Assembly: GCF_002159915.1 (NCBI RefSeq)
Contig: NZ_NFJP01000036.1
Coordinates: 1-33,420, forward strand
Length of the DNA stretch: 33,420 nt
Direction: 5' to 3'
From: Gordonibacter sp. An230
GTDB taxonomy: Bacteria; Actinomycetota; Coriobacteriia; Coriobacteriales; Eggerthellaceae
Each line of letters opens with the position of its first letter. The first letter of the stretch is position 1. Under the pieces are notes generated by a model. The model was not told the DNA's origin. It saw only the letters and a list, made by a program, of their open reading frames with translations, and made no database searches. This document shows, piece after piece, positions 23,176-31,325 of this stretch. Both the position numbers and the translations under genes were made by a program.

Positions 23176-23234
23176 CTTGGTTAGGCTTCTTGCCAACCAA
23201 GAAGCAGTATAGCAAACACTTGTTCTTATTTCAA
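23176..23234 (-). promoter_or_regulatory. Strong promoter with overlapping hairpins before the yhcG remnant and hisI
   Basis: On the minus strand TTGAAA (23229-23234), 17 bp, then TATACT (23206-23211) preceded by TGC: a near-consensus extended promoter. Immediately after the -10 lies an 8-bp inverted repeat GCTTCTTG/CAAGAAGC (23185-23192 with 23198-23205). It overlaps a second possible pairing, CTTGGTT/AACCAAG (23176-23182 with 23195-23201). The two exclude each other and could serve as operator or attenuator. The promoter now most likely drives hisI. Confidence 0.65.
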
Positions 23235-23245
23235 GTAGAGAAGCG

Positions 23246-24010
<765 letters not shown>

Positions 24011-24019
24011 CTTCGTCCT

Positions 24020-24159
24020 TCCGTCGTCGCTGACGCAACGACGGACGTGCCGACGCTGCGCGGGCCTCTCGCGGCCCGTTTGCCGCTCCAGTCACGTGCC
24101 AAGGCACGCTTCGTCAAACCTTCCCGGCAACCGCGCTCGCGAGAGGCTCGCTCGCTGAC
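24020..24159 (-). repeat. Structured repeat copy D between hisA and hisF (inverted)
   Basis: This spacer contains the repeat in the orientation opposite to copies A-C. The box CTCGCTGAC (24151-24159) is the complement of GTCAGCGAG, and GCCGACGCTGC begins at 24050. Long-stem arms 24064-24084 and 24126-24147 pair at 19 of 21 positions with one bulge, yet share no sequence with the stems of A-C. The apical CGTGC/GCACG hairpin (24095-24108) is kept, as is the small terminal hairpin (24020-24027 with 24038-24045). Confidence 0.75.
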
Positions 24160-24177
24160 CGTGCCGGAACCTCAACG

Positions 24178-24951
24178 CTACAATCCGCAGGGATTCGCAG
24201 CCACGGCGGCCGCTTCCGCGATGCGCGTGGCCTCGGCGCAGGCACGCACGCCGTCGGCCACCGTGAGCGTGCCCTCGTACACGGCGCGCCCCGCGATGAC
24301 GCCCTCGATGCAGCCGGCCACACGGCCGAGCGCCTCGATGTCGGCGATGCCGGCCACGCCGCCCGACGCGGTCACCGGATGGCCGAACGCCTCGGCCATC
24401 CGCACATAGGCGGCCGGGTCGATGCCGGTCTGCATCCCGTCGCGCGCGATGTCGGTGTACACGAGGTGCCGGAATCCGAGCGCCGCCATGTCGCGTGCCA
24501 GCTCCTCGGCCGCCACGCCCGCGCCCTCGCGCCAGCCGGCCACGGCCACCTCGCCGCCCTTCGCGTCGATGCCTGCGCACAAGAGCTTGCCGTACTGCGC
24601 GATGGCGGCCTCGGCGAAGGCGGGATCGGCCACGAGCGACGTGCCCAGCACCACGCGCGACACGCCCGCGTCGGCCAGGCGCGCGATGGTGTCGAGCGAG
24701 CGCACGCCGCCGCCCACCTCCACCTTGAGCAGCGTCTTGCGCATGATGCGCTCGATGATGGCGATGTTCTCAGGCGTGCCCGAGCGCGCGCCGTCGAGGT
24801 CCACCACGTGCAGCCACGTCGCGCCCTGCTCTTCGAACAGCTGCGCCTGCGCGGCGGGGTCGTCGTGGTACACGGTCACGCGGCTATAATCGCCCTTGGC
24901 GAGGCGGACGGCCAAGCCGTCCAGGATGTCGATGGCCGGAAGCAGGTACAC
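24178..24951 (-). CDS. hisA: Phosphoribosylformimino-5-aminoimidazole carboxamide ribotide isomerase
   Basis: 257-aa TIM-barrel isomerase converting ProFAR to PRFAR. It shows YLLPAIDILDGLAVRL with the catalytic Asp, the LHVVDLDGA strand, VEVGGGVRS, YTDIARDGMQTG with the second Asp, and TASGGVAG. The start is GTG at 24951, only three bases after the hisH stop, with a GGGG site inside hisH, so translation is coupled. The Trp-pathway PriA variant is possible in Actinobacteria, but nothing here proves dual substrate use. Confidence 0.94.
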   Translation of the reverse strand: MYLLPAIDILDGLAVRLAKGDYSRVTVYHDDPAAQAQLFEEQGATWLHVVDLDGARSGTPENIAIIERIMRKTLLKVEVGGGVRSLDTIARLADAGVSRVVLGTSLVADPAFAEAAIAQYGKLLCAGIDAKGGEVAVAGWREGAGVAAEELARDMAALGFRHLVYTDIARDGMQTGIDPAAYVRMAEAFGHPVTASGGVAGIADIEALGRVAGCIEGVIAGRAVYEGTLTVADGVRACAEATRIAEAAAVAANPCGL

Positions 24952-24954
24952 GGC

Positions 24955-25638
24955 TCACGCCCCTTTCACGATGGACACGAAATTGCGCAGCAGACGCGCT
25001 CCGGCGTCCGAACTCTTCTCGGGATGGAACTGCACGCCGAACGCGACGTCGCCGTACTGGACGGCGCTCGGGAACGTCACGCTGTGCGCGGTCTCGCCGA
25101 TGACGAACGGGCCCGACGGCGCGATGAAACCGTGCGTGAAGTAGAAGTAGGTGCCCGACGGTATGCCGTCGAACAGGGGCGAGCTCCCATCGACCTCGCC
25201 CTCCTGCCGCTCGCCGGGAAACCGCACCGTGTTCCAACCCACGTGGGGCACCTTGTAGGAGAGGCCTTGGTCATCCTGTTTTGGCATCGCGCCCACGACG
25301 CCGGGTAGCACGGCGAGGCCGCGGGCGTTGTGCGTGGAGGACTCGTCGTCCTCGTCGGGCGCGCCCTCGACGCCCTCCTCGAACATGAGGTGCATTCCCA
25401 GGCAGATGCCCAAGAACGGCACGCCGGCGGCGATGCGATCGCGCACGACGCCGGCCTGCCCGAGCGCCTCCATCGTGGCGGCCGCGTCGGCGAACGCGCC
25501 CACGCCCGGCAGCACGACGGCGTCGGCGCGGGCGATGACGGCAGCGTCGTCGGTGACGAGCACGTCGCCCCCCGCGGCCGCCAAGCCGCGCTCGACGCTC
25601 TTCAGGTTGCCCTTACGGTAGTCGACGATGGCAATCAT
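24955..25638 (-). CDS. hisH: Imidazole glycerol phosphate synthase glutaminase subunit
   Basis: 227-aa class I glutamine amidotransferase that supplies ammonia to HisF. It begins MIAIVDYRKGNLKSVERGL, has LPGVGAF, the nucleophile in GICLGMHLMFEEG, and the His-Glu pair in QFHPEKSS. ATG at 25638 matches the family start but has no good Shine-Dalgarno site. The frame stays open upstream through repeat copy A (TTG at 25758 onward), giving a peptide ending ISGTAKTLAD, which may or may not be translated. Confidence 0.95.
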   Translation of the reverse strand: MIAIVDYRKGNLKSVERGLAAAGGDVLVTDDAAVIARADAVVLPGVGAFADAAATMEALGQAGVVRDRIAAGVPFLGICLGMHLMFEEGVEGAPDEDDESSTHNARGLAVLPGVVGAMPKQDDQGLSYKVPHVGWNTVRFPGERQEGEVDGSSPLFDGIPSGTYFYFTHGFIAPSGPFVIGETAHSVTFPSAVQYGDVAFGVQFHPEKSSDAGARLLRNFVSIVKGA

Positions 25639-25671
25639 AGTCGCATGTTCCAATCTCACGTACCCGATCAT

Positions 25672-25821
25672 GTCAGCGAGGGTTTTCGCGGTGCCCGAGA
25701 TTGGCGTGTTTCGCGGCCGAGCGTGCTTCGCACGTGAGGGTAAGCGAAAAAGCGCCAAGATCGGGTGCCGCGGAAGCCCGCAGCGTCGGCCCGTTCCGGC
25801 GGCCGTCAGGCCGACGGAACC
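25672..25821 (+). repeat. Structured repeat copy A between hisB and hisH
   Basis: A 150-bp copy that starts GTCAGCGAG at 25672 and ends one base before the hisB stop codon. Module 1 is a long hairpin: arms 25681-25714 and 25744-25778 form about 27 Watson-Crick pairs, topped by CGTGC-TTC-GCACG (25722-25734). A box GCAGCGTCGGC leads into module 2, a 28-nt hairpin (25793-25820) with GTTCCG/CGGAAC at its base. Copy B is about 90% identical. Confidence 0.85.
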
Positions 25822-26415
25822 CTACAGCGCGCCCTTCGTGGAAGGCAGGGCGTCGCCGATGCGCGGGTCGCATTCGACGGCCTGGCGCAGGGCCCGCGCG
25901 GCGGCCTTGAACGACGCCTCCACCAGGTGGTGCGCGTTCTCGCCCGCCAAGCTGCGCACATGCAGGGTAAGGCCCGCGTTCGCGGCGAAGGCGATGAAGA
26001 ACTCCTTGGCGAGCGACGCGTCGAACGAGCCCAGCATGACGCACGGTACGTCCACGGCCCAGTGCAGCTGACCGCGGCCGGAGATGTCAACGGCCGCCAG
26101 CACGAGCGCCTCGTCCATCGGCAGCGCGAGCGAGCCGAACCGCGCGATGCCGCGCTTGTCGCCGAGCGCACGGGCGACGGCCTGGCCCAGCACGATGCCC
26201 GTGTCCTCGACCGTGTGGTGCCCGTCGACCTCGAGGTCGCCCTTCGCGCGGACGTCGAGGTCGAACAGCCCGTGCCGCCCGAACGCCGCGAGCATGTGGT
26301 CGAAAAACCCGATGCCCGTCTCCGCGTCGACGATGCCCGTGCCGTCGAGGTTCACGGCGATGCGGATGTCCGTCTCGTTCGTGGTGCGCTCGACAATGGC
26401 AGTTCGTTGGTTCAT
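25822..26415 (-). CDS. hisB: Imidazoleglycerol-phosphate dehydratase
   Basis: 197-aa monofunctional IGP dehydratase without the histidinol phosphatase domain. It has VNLDGTGIVDAETGIGFFDHML, the manganese-binding DGHHTVEDTG, RGIARFG, ENAHHLVEASFKAAARAL and a normal C-terminus. ATG at 26415 starts at the family-conserved N-terminus; GAGA is the only site upstream. The frame is open further through repeat copy B, giving a peptide close to the one upstream of hisH. Each neighbour is separated by a structured repeat. Confidence 0.96.
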   Translation of the reverse strand: MNQRTAIVERTTNETDIRIAVNLDGTGIVDAETGIGFFDHMLAAFGRHGLFDLDVRAKGDLEVDGHHTVEDTGIVLGQAVARALGDKRGIARFGSLALPMDEALVLAAVDISGRGQLHWAVDVPCVMLGSFDASLAKEFFIAFAANAGLTLHVRSLAGENAHHLVEASFKAAARALRQAVECDPRIGDALPSTKGAL

Positions 26416-26451
26416 GTTCGTCTCTTTCTCTAAGCTCACTGGTCCAGCAAA

Positions 26452-26650
26452 GTCAGCGAGGGCTTTCGTGGTGCCCGAGATTGGCGTGTTTCGCGGCCGA
26501 GCGTGCTTTTGCACGTGAGGGCAAGCGAAAAAGCGCCAAGATCGGGTGCCACGGAAGTCCGCAGCGTCGGCCCGTTCCGGCGGCCGGCAGGCCGTCGGAA
26601 TCCGAACCGCAGCGTCGGCCCGTTCCGGCGGCCGTCAGGCCGACGGAACC
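26452..26650 (+). repeat. Structured repeat copy B between hisC and hisB, module 2 duplicated
   Basis: A 199-bp copy in the same orientation as A. Long-hairpin arms are near 26461-26494 and 26525-26559, with apical CGTGC-TTTT-GCACG. Relative to A, one stem pair changed from C-G to T-A on both arms, a compensatory change. The 42-bp terminal module occurs twice, at 26559-26600 and 26607-26648. The last 16 bases lie inside hisC and supply its final codons (Val-Pro-Ser-Ala) and its TGA. Confidence 0.85.
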
Positions 26651-27726
26651 TTCAAGTCGCACTTCCCCATCACGGCATCGCGCAAGGCGCGCAAGAACGC
26701 GTCGTTCTCCTCACGTGAGCCGATGCTCACGCGCAGGCAGTCCTCCAAGCCCGGCGCGCGCGAGAAATCGCGCACGAGCACGCCGCGGCCGTAGAGCATC
26801 TCCCAGGCGGTGCCGGCGTTCTCCAGGCGGAACAGCACGTAGTTCGCGTCCGACGGGTACGGCTTCACGCCGGGGATGCGCTTGAGGCCGTCGACGACGC
26901 GGGCGCGCTCCTCGATGATGGCGCGGATGCCCGGCTCGAACTTCGCGCGGTTCGCGTACACGACGCGCGCGATGGCCTGCGACACGGCGTCCACCGAGTA
27001 CGGCTGGCGCACCTTGACGAACTCGCGGATGACCTCGGCGTCGCCCAGAAGGTAGCCCATGCGCACACCGGCCAGGGAGAACGCCTTCGAGAACGTGCGC
27101 AGGATCACGAGGTTCTTGTGCTGTGCCAGGTAGGGGCGCATCGTCTGGCGCGAGAACTCGAAGTACGCCTCGTCCACCATGACGAGCGCGTCGGTGGCGT
27201 CGAGCACGCGCAGCATGAACTCCTCGCTGGCGAGCTGGCCCGTGGGATTGTTGGGGCTCGTGATGACGAGGTAGTCGATGCCGCCCTCGGCCAGGCGCGC
27301 GAGCACGGCCTCCTCGTCGATGGAGAAGTCGGGCCGACGCGGCACGTCCACCACCGCCGTGTTCGTGAGGCGCGCGTTCGCCTCGTACACCGAGAACGTG
27401 GGTGGCAGGTTCAAGCACGTGCGGCCCGGCCCGCCCCACGCGAGCGCAAGGTTGAACAGCAGCTCGTCGCCGCCGTTGCCCACGAGCACCTGGTCGCGGT
27501 CGAGCCCGTTCGCCTCGGCGATCATGTCGCGCAGGTCGTTGGCGAGCGGATCCGGGTAGCGGTTCAAGGCCACGCGCTTCACCTCGCGCATGATCTCGTG
27601 GCGAACCTCCTGATCCACGTCGTGCGGGTTCTCGTTCGCCGAGAGGAGCGCATCGGCCGGCAGGTACTTGGGGTCGTAGGGCGTAAGGCCCGCGAGCTGC
27701 GGGGCCGAGCAGCACACGCTACGCAT
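26635..27726 (-). CDS. hisC: Histidinol-phosphate aminotransferase
   Basis: 363-aa PLP-dependent class I/II aminotransferase. It has SANENPHDV near the start, GNGGDELL, TSPNNPTGQ, DEAYFEFS, and the PLP lysine in RTFSKAFSLAGVRMGY. ATG at 27726 overlaps the hisD stop by 8 bases and has GGTGGAG just upstream; GTG at 27735 is an alternative. The final codons come from repeat copy B, so the natural C-terminus was probably altered when the repeat inserted or spread. Confidence 0.95.
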   Translation of the reverse strand: MRSVCCSAPQLAGLTPYDPKYLPADALLSANENPHDVDQEVRHEIMREVKRVALNRYPDPLANDLRDMIAEANGLDRDQVLVGNGGDELLFNLALAWGGPGRTCLNLPPTFSVYEANARLTNTAVVDVPRRPDFSIDEEAVLARLAEGGIDYLVITSPNNPTGQLASEEFMLRVLDATDALVMVDEAYFEFSRQTMRPYLAQHKNLVILRTFSKAFSLAGVRMGYLLGDAEVIREFVKVRQPYSVDAVSQAIARVVYANRAKFEPGIRAIIEERARVVDGLKRIPGVKPYPSDANYVLFRLENAGTAWEMLYGRGVLVRDFSRAPGLEDCLRVSIGSREENDAFLRALRDAVMGKCDLKVPSA

Positions 27727-29071
27727 CGGCTCCACCGTCCCCGCGGCGCGCCCCGTCGCCGCCCTCGATCCCGTAGACGTTGCCCCAGTCGAGCAGGTTC
27801 TTGCGCATCTCGACGCTCATCGCGTGCGCCCACAGGCCCTCGTGGCGCGCGATGGCCATGACGGCGTCGGCATCGTCGGCGAGCGCGGCCGAGGAGTACT
27901 GGATGACGCTCGACTTCTTCACGAAGTCGTCGACGGAAAGCGGCGAGGAGAAGCGAGCCGTGCCGCCGGTTGGCAGCGTGTGGTTGGGGCCGGCCACGTA
28001 GTCGCCCACAGCCTCGGGCGTCCACGCGCCCAGGAAGATGGCGCCGGCATTGCGGATGGCGCCCAAGAGGTCGAAGGCGTGGTCAACGTGCAGCTCCAAG
28101 TGCTCGGGCGCGATGACGTTCACGGCCTCGACAGCCTGCGCCAAGTCCTGGCACACTACGACGAGCCCCTGGTCGGCGAGCGACGCCGTCGTGATCTCGG
28201 CGCGCGTGGAGGACGCGAGGTGGCGTTCCACCATGCGCTCCACCTCGTCGGCGTACTCCTCGTCGAGGACGACCAGGTAGCATGCGGCAAGCGGGTCGTG
28301 CTCGGCCTGGGCCATGAGGTCGATGGCCACGAGCGCGGGGTCGGCCGTGGAGTCGGCCACGACGCACACCTCGGAGGGACCGGCGATCATGTCGACGCCC
28401 ACATCGCCCGACACGATCTTCTTCGCGGCCGCCACGTAGGCGTTGCCGGGGCCGGTGATCTTGTCCACCGGCGCGATGGACTCGGTGCCGTAGGCGAGCG
28501 CGGCCACCGCCTGCGCGCCGCCCACCGCGTAGATCTCGGTGACGCCGGAAAGGCGGCAGGCCTCGATGACGGCGGGGTCGAGTGAGCCGTCGGCGGTGGG
28601 AGGCGTGACGCACACGATGCGCTTCACGCCCGCAACAGCGGCCGGCAGCGCGTTCATCAGCACCGACGACGGGTAGAGCGCGCGTCCGCCCGGCACGTAG
28701 ATGCCCACGGACTCCAGCGGCTCCACCTTCGAGCCCACGAGCGCGCCGTCCTCGCGCACGGTGAACCAGCTCTGCTGGCGCTGGCGCTCGTGGAAGTCGC
28801 GGATCTGCTTCGCGGCAGCGCGCAGGGCGTCTGCCAGCTTGTCGTCGACCGCGGCTGCGGCCTCGGCGATGGCGGCCTGGCTCACGCGGAAGCCCTCCAC
28901 GCGCACGCCGTCGAACTTTTCCGTGAGCTCGCGCAGAGCGGCGTCGCCCCGTTCGCGCACGTCCTCGACGATGGCGGTGGCCGCCGTGAGCGCGGCTGCG
29001 TTGAACGCGCCGGTACGCTTGAGGTGGGCGTTGGAGAATTCCTCGCCTGCTTTGAGGATGATGCGGCGCAT
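27719..29071 (-). CDS. hisD: Histidinol dehydrogenase
   Basis: 450-aa zinc enzyme catalysing the last two oxidations, histidinol to histidine, with NAD. It shows GIYVPGGRALYPSSVLMNALPA, KITGPGNAYVAAAKK, MIAGPSEVCVVAD, the zinc-site histidines in QAEHDPLA and EHLELHVDHA, and GPNHTLPTGGTARFSSPLSVDDF. The C-terminal ~15 residues are Gly/Asp/Ala-rich. ATG at 29071 follows AAGGAAG and lies 3 bp after the hisG stop; it overlaps hisC at the other end. Confidence 0.97.
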   Translation of the reverse strand: MRRIILKAGEEFSNAHLKRTGAFNAAALTAATAIVEDVRERGDAALRELTEKFDGVRVEGFRVSQAAIAEAAAAVDDKLADALRAAAKQIRDFHERQRQQSWFTVREDGALVGSKVEPLESVGIYVPGGRALYPSSVLMNALPAAVAGVKRIVCVTPPTADGSLDPAVIEACRLSGVTEIYAVGGAQAVAALAYGTESIAPVDKITGPGNAYVAAAKKIVSGDVGVDMIAGPSEVCVVADSTADPALVAIDLMAQAEHDPLAACYLVVLDEEYADEVERMVERHLASSTRAEITTASLADQGLVVVCQDLAQAVEAVNVIAPEHLELHVDHAFDLLGAIRNAGAIFLGAWTPEAVGDYVAGPNHTLPTGGTARFSSPLSVDDFVKKSSVIQYSSAALADDADAVMAIARHEGLWAHAMSVEMRKNLLDWGNVYGIEGGDGARRGDGGADA

Positions 29072-29074
29072 GGT

Positions 29075-30877
29075 CTACTTCCTTTCCTCGGCGGCCGCGC
29101 TCAGCGCGTCGCGCGCGAGCGTGCGGGCCAATTGTACGATACGCGCGTCGGTGCGGAACGCGCAGGTGTTCGAGAAGAAGCGGGCGGTCGAGGAGAGCAC
29201 CTCGTCGACCACCACGAGGTCGTTCTCGCGCAGGGTTGTGCCGGTTGCCGTGATGTCCACGATGCGCTCGGCCATGCCCGTGAGCGGGGCGAGCTCGATG
29301 TTGCCGTGCAGCTTCACGATCTCCACCTGGACGCCGGTCTTGGCGTAATGGGCGGCCGTGATGCGCGGGTACTTCGTGGCCACGCGGATGGAGCCGAGAC
29401 GGCGATAGTGCTCGCCCGTGGCCTCGGCGGCTCCGGCGGGCTCGGCCACGACGAAGCGGCACGCGCCGTATCCGAGGTCGACGAGCTCCACGACGTCGCG
29501 CTCGGCCTCGAGCAGCGAGTCCTTGCCGCAGATACCGCAGTCCGCCGCGCCCGACGCCACGAAGGCCGGCGCGTCGGTGGGCCGCACGATGACGTACTCG
29601 ACGCCGGGGTTGCGGATGATGAGCTGCCGCCCCGGGTTCGCAAGGCCGGTTACATCGAGGCCCGCCGCCTCGAGCGCCGCCACCGTGTCGGCGTTGAGCG
29701 AGCCCTTCGGCACCGCGATGCGCAGGGGCTTTGAATCCGCAGGTTCGCACCTGTCAGCGAGGGCTTCCCCGGCATCCGAGATCGTGGGGATGACGGAGGC
29801 GTGGCGCACTTCGGCACGCGAGCCTCCGGCATCGCCGCGAGATCGGGCGCCAGGGGAAGCCGCAGCGTCGGCACGTTCCGTCGGCCGGCAAGCCGGCGGA
29901 ACGGAAGACGCCGCCATGGCCTGCTCGAGGAAGAAGGCGAAGCCGGCGGCGGGACGGCTCTCGCCGTAGGCGGCGACCATGTTGTCGTAACGGCCGCCGC
30001 TGCCGAGCGGCGAACCCAGACCGGGCGCATAGGCCTCGAACACGATGCCCGTGTAGTAGTCGAACGAGCTCATGACCGAGAAGTCCACAAGCAGTTTATC
30101 GGCCAGCCCGCGATCGGCCAGCAGGTCGAACGTGACCGCGAACGCGTCGAGGCCGCCCTCGCAGCCGAGCGGCTCCACGAGCGCGCGCACCTCGTCGATA
30201 GCCTCGCGCCCCCCGCGGATGCGCGGCAGGGCGCGGATGGCCGAGGCAAACGCCGACGGAACGCCTGCCTCGGCGGCGCCATCCCCCGTCAGGCGGTCGA
30301 GCTCGACGAAGTTGGAGCGGTGGTAGGCGTCGAGCACCTGCTCCCTCCACGCTTCGGGAGCCCCACAAGAGGCGAGCAGCGCCCGCAGCACACCCACGGT
30401 GGCGAGCGCCAGGCGGCAGCCGCGCGCGCCGACCAGCTCGAGCGCATTGGCGAGCAGCTCCACCACCTCGGCATCGGCCCAGGCGCCGGCCTCGCCGACG
30501 CACTCGATGCCGATCTGCGTCATCTCGCGCGCCTCGGCCTGCGCACGTCCGTCGGCCTCGCGGAACACGCGCTGCATGTAGCGGAAGCGCAGCGGCCCCG
30601 CCTGTCCGGCGAAGCGCGTCGCGCACATGCGCGCCACCTGCAGCGTCACGTCGGGGCGCATGGCCAGGAGGTCGCCCCGCGCGTCGAAGAATTTGAACGG
30701 CGATCCCGGCACGCGGCCGCCCGCGCGCATGACGTCCATGACCTCGAGCGTGGGCGTCTCGATGGGCAGGTAGCCGCGCTCGGCGAAGCACGCTTGCACG
30801 TCGCGGGCGATGCGCTCGCGCGCCGCCGCCTCGTCGCACAGCACGTCCCGGAATCCCGCCGGCGTCACCAGGTTCAT
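29075..30877 (-). CDS. hisZG: HisZ-HisG fusion: ATP phosphoribosyltransferase regulatory plus catalytic subunits
   Basis: 600-aa fusion for the first step of histidine synthesis. Residues 1-~322 are HisZ, a HisRS-like regulatory subunit without anticodon domain (LVTPAGFRDVL, DVTLQVARM, FRYMQRVFREADGR, the late GSGGRYDNM). Residues ~384-600 are short-form HisG (RIAVPKGSLNADT, CGICGKDSLLE, KYPRITAAHYAKTG, DITATGTTLREN). HisZ and short HisG normally act together as separate chains. The linker (about 325-375) is the translation of repeat copy C. No stop or frameshift separates the halves. ATG at 30877 follows AAGAGGCGAGG; an in-frame ATG at 30952, inside the leader palindrome, is an alternative. 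Confidence 0.93.
   Translation of the reverse strand: MNLVTPAGFRDVLCDEAAARERIARDVQACFAERGYLPIETPTLEVMDVMRAGGRVPGSPFKFFDARGDLLAMRPDVTLQVARMCATRFAGQAGPLRFRYMQRVFREADGRAQAEAREMTQIGIECVGEAGAWADAEVVELLANALELVGARGCRLALATVGVLRALLASCGAPEAWREQVLDAYHRSNFVELDRLTGDGAAEAGVPSAFASAIRALPRIRGGREAIDEVRALVEPLGCEGGLDAFAVTFDLLADRGLADKLLVDFSVMSSFDYYTGIVFEAYAPGLGSPLGSGGRYDNMVAAYGESRPAAGFAFFLEQAMAASSVPPACRPTERADAAASPGARSRGDAGGSRAEVRHASVIPTISDAGEALADRCEPADSKPLRIAVPKGSLNADTVAALEAAGLDVTGLANPGRQLIIRNPGVEYVIVRPTDAPAFVASGAADCGICGKDSLLEAERDVVELVDLGYGACRFVVAEPAGAAEATGEHYRRLGSIRVATKYPRITAAHYAKTGVQVEIVKLHGNIELAPLTGMAERIVDITATGTTLRENDLVVVDEVLSSTARFFSNTCAFRTDARIVQLARTLARDALSAAAEERK
29753..29903 (+). repeat. Structured repeat copy C inside hisZG, translated as linker
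   Basis: It starts GTCAGCGAGGGCTTCCCC and ends with the GTTCCG/CGGAAC hairpin (29875-29902), preceded by GCAGCGTCGGCACGTTCCG, as in copies A and B. Long-stem arms 29762-29800 and 29822-29861 pair at about 32 of 39 positions, although most of the stem differs from A and B. On the minus strand it is open in the HisZ-HisG frame and encodes about 50 residues. The box reads Leu-Ala-Asp in the same frame as the open frames upstream of hisH and hisB. Confidence 0.82.
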
Positions 30878-30931
30878 TCCTCGCCTCTTCCTTTCGCTGG
30901 CCGGCCGCAGCCGGGATGGCGTCGATGCGAA

Positions 30932-30955
30932 CGAATGCTTCACGTGAAGCATTCG
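30932..30955. promoter_or_regulatory. Perfect 24-bp palindrome, parS-like, in the his leader
   Basis: The centre reads TGCTTCACGTGAAGCA, which matches the ParB site consensus TGTTTCACGTGAAACA at 14 of 16 positions, with the two changes symmetric. The perfect symmetry extends four bases further on each side. It lies in the transcribed leader, 55-78 bp before the hisZG ATG, so a leader hairpin or repressor operator are alternatives. Confidence 0.55.
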
Positions 30956-31005
30956 CCCCGGAGCCGCGACGCGCCTGAGGCACGCTGCAGTCCTCGCGCT
31001 CCGAT

Positions 31006-31033
31006 ACTTTATCACAGTAGAGTGCTAAAGCAA
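31006..31033 (-). promoter_or_regulatory. Promoter of the his operon
   Basis: The minus strand has TTGCTT (31028-31033), 16 bp, then TAAAGT (31006-31011) preceded by TGA, an extended -10. The leader would be about 120 nt and includes the 24-bp palindrome. No His-rich leader peptide, T-box or terminator is seen. Confidence 0.5.
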
Positions 31034-31034
31034 G

Positions 31035-31325
31035 CGTTTTCAACGATACGCATCATTTTACGACACGAACGGCCGCGGGCCCGCCCGCATGCGCAGAGCC
31101 GCGCCGAATCGAGCGCGATCCGCACAAAAAACTTCTTCGTGAATGCCCGGCAGGCGGAAAAGGGCGGCCATCGGCTTCCTGAAGCAGAAAAGTTCTAGCG
31201 TTTCCCCAGTTCATGAAAAAACAGCGTTCGTGTCGGTCGCTGAAAACCTTTCACGTGGAGGATTTTCGTGCGCAAGAGGCTCGGTTGGCGTGCAGCCGCC
31301 TCGAAGCTCGTTCGACGCTATGCAG
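31035..31325. other. Divergent spacer between the his operon and padR
   Basis: About 290 bp with no supported gene. An open frame of 46 codons from ATG 31213 runs into the padR promoter and lacks a ribosome site. A half-match to the parS core, TTTCACGTGGAG, lies near 31250. Confidence 0.45.

Noticed and set aside
26559-26648. Possible CRISPR-like tandem repeat
   Set aside because: There are only two units with a 6-bp gap and no spacers or cas genes. The units are the terminal module of the structured repeat.
29885-30877. HisZ domain as histidyl-tRNA synthetase
   Set aside because: The anticodon-binding domain is absent and the domain continues directly into short-form HisG, which needs HisZ.
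31245-31262. Second parS-like site, TTTCACGTGGAG
   Set aside because: Only one half matches the consensus, so it is not a credible ParB site on its own.
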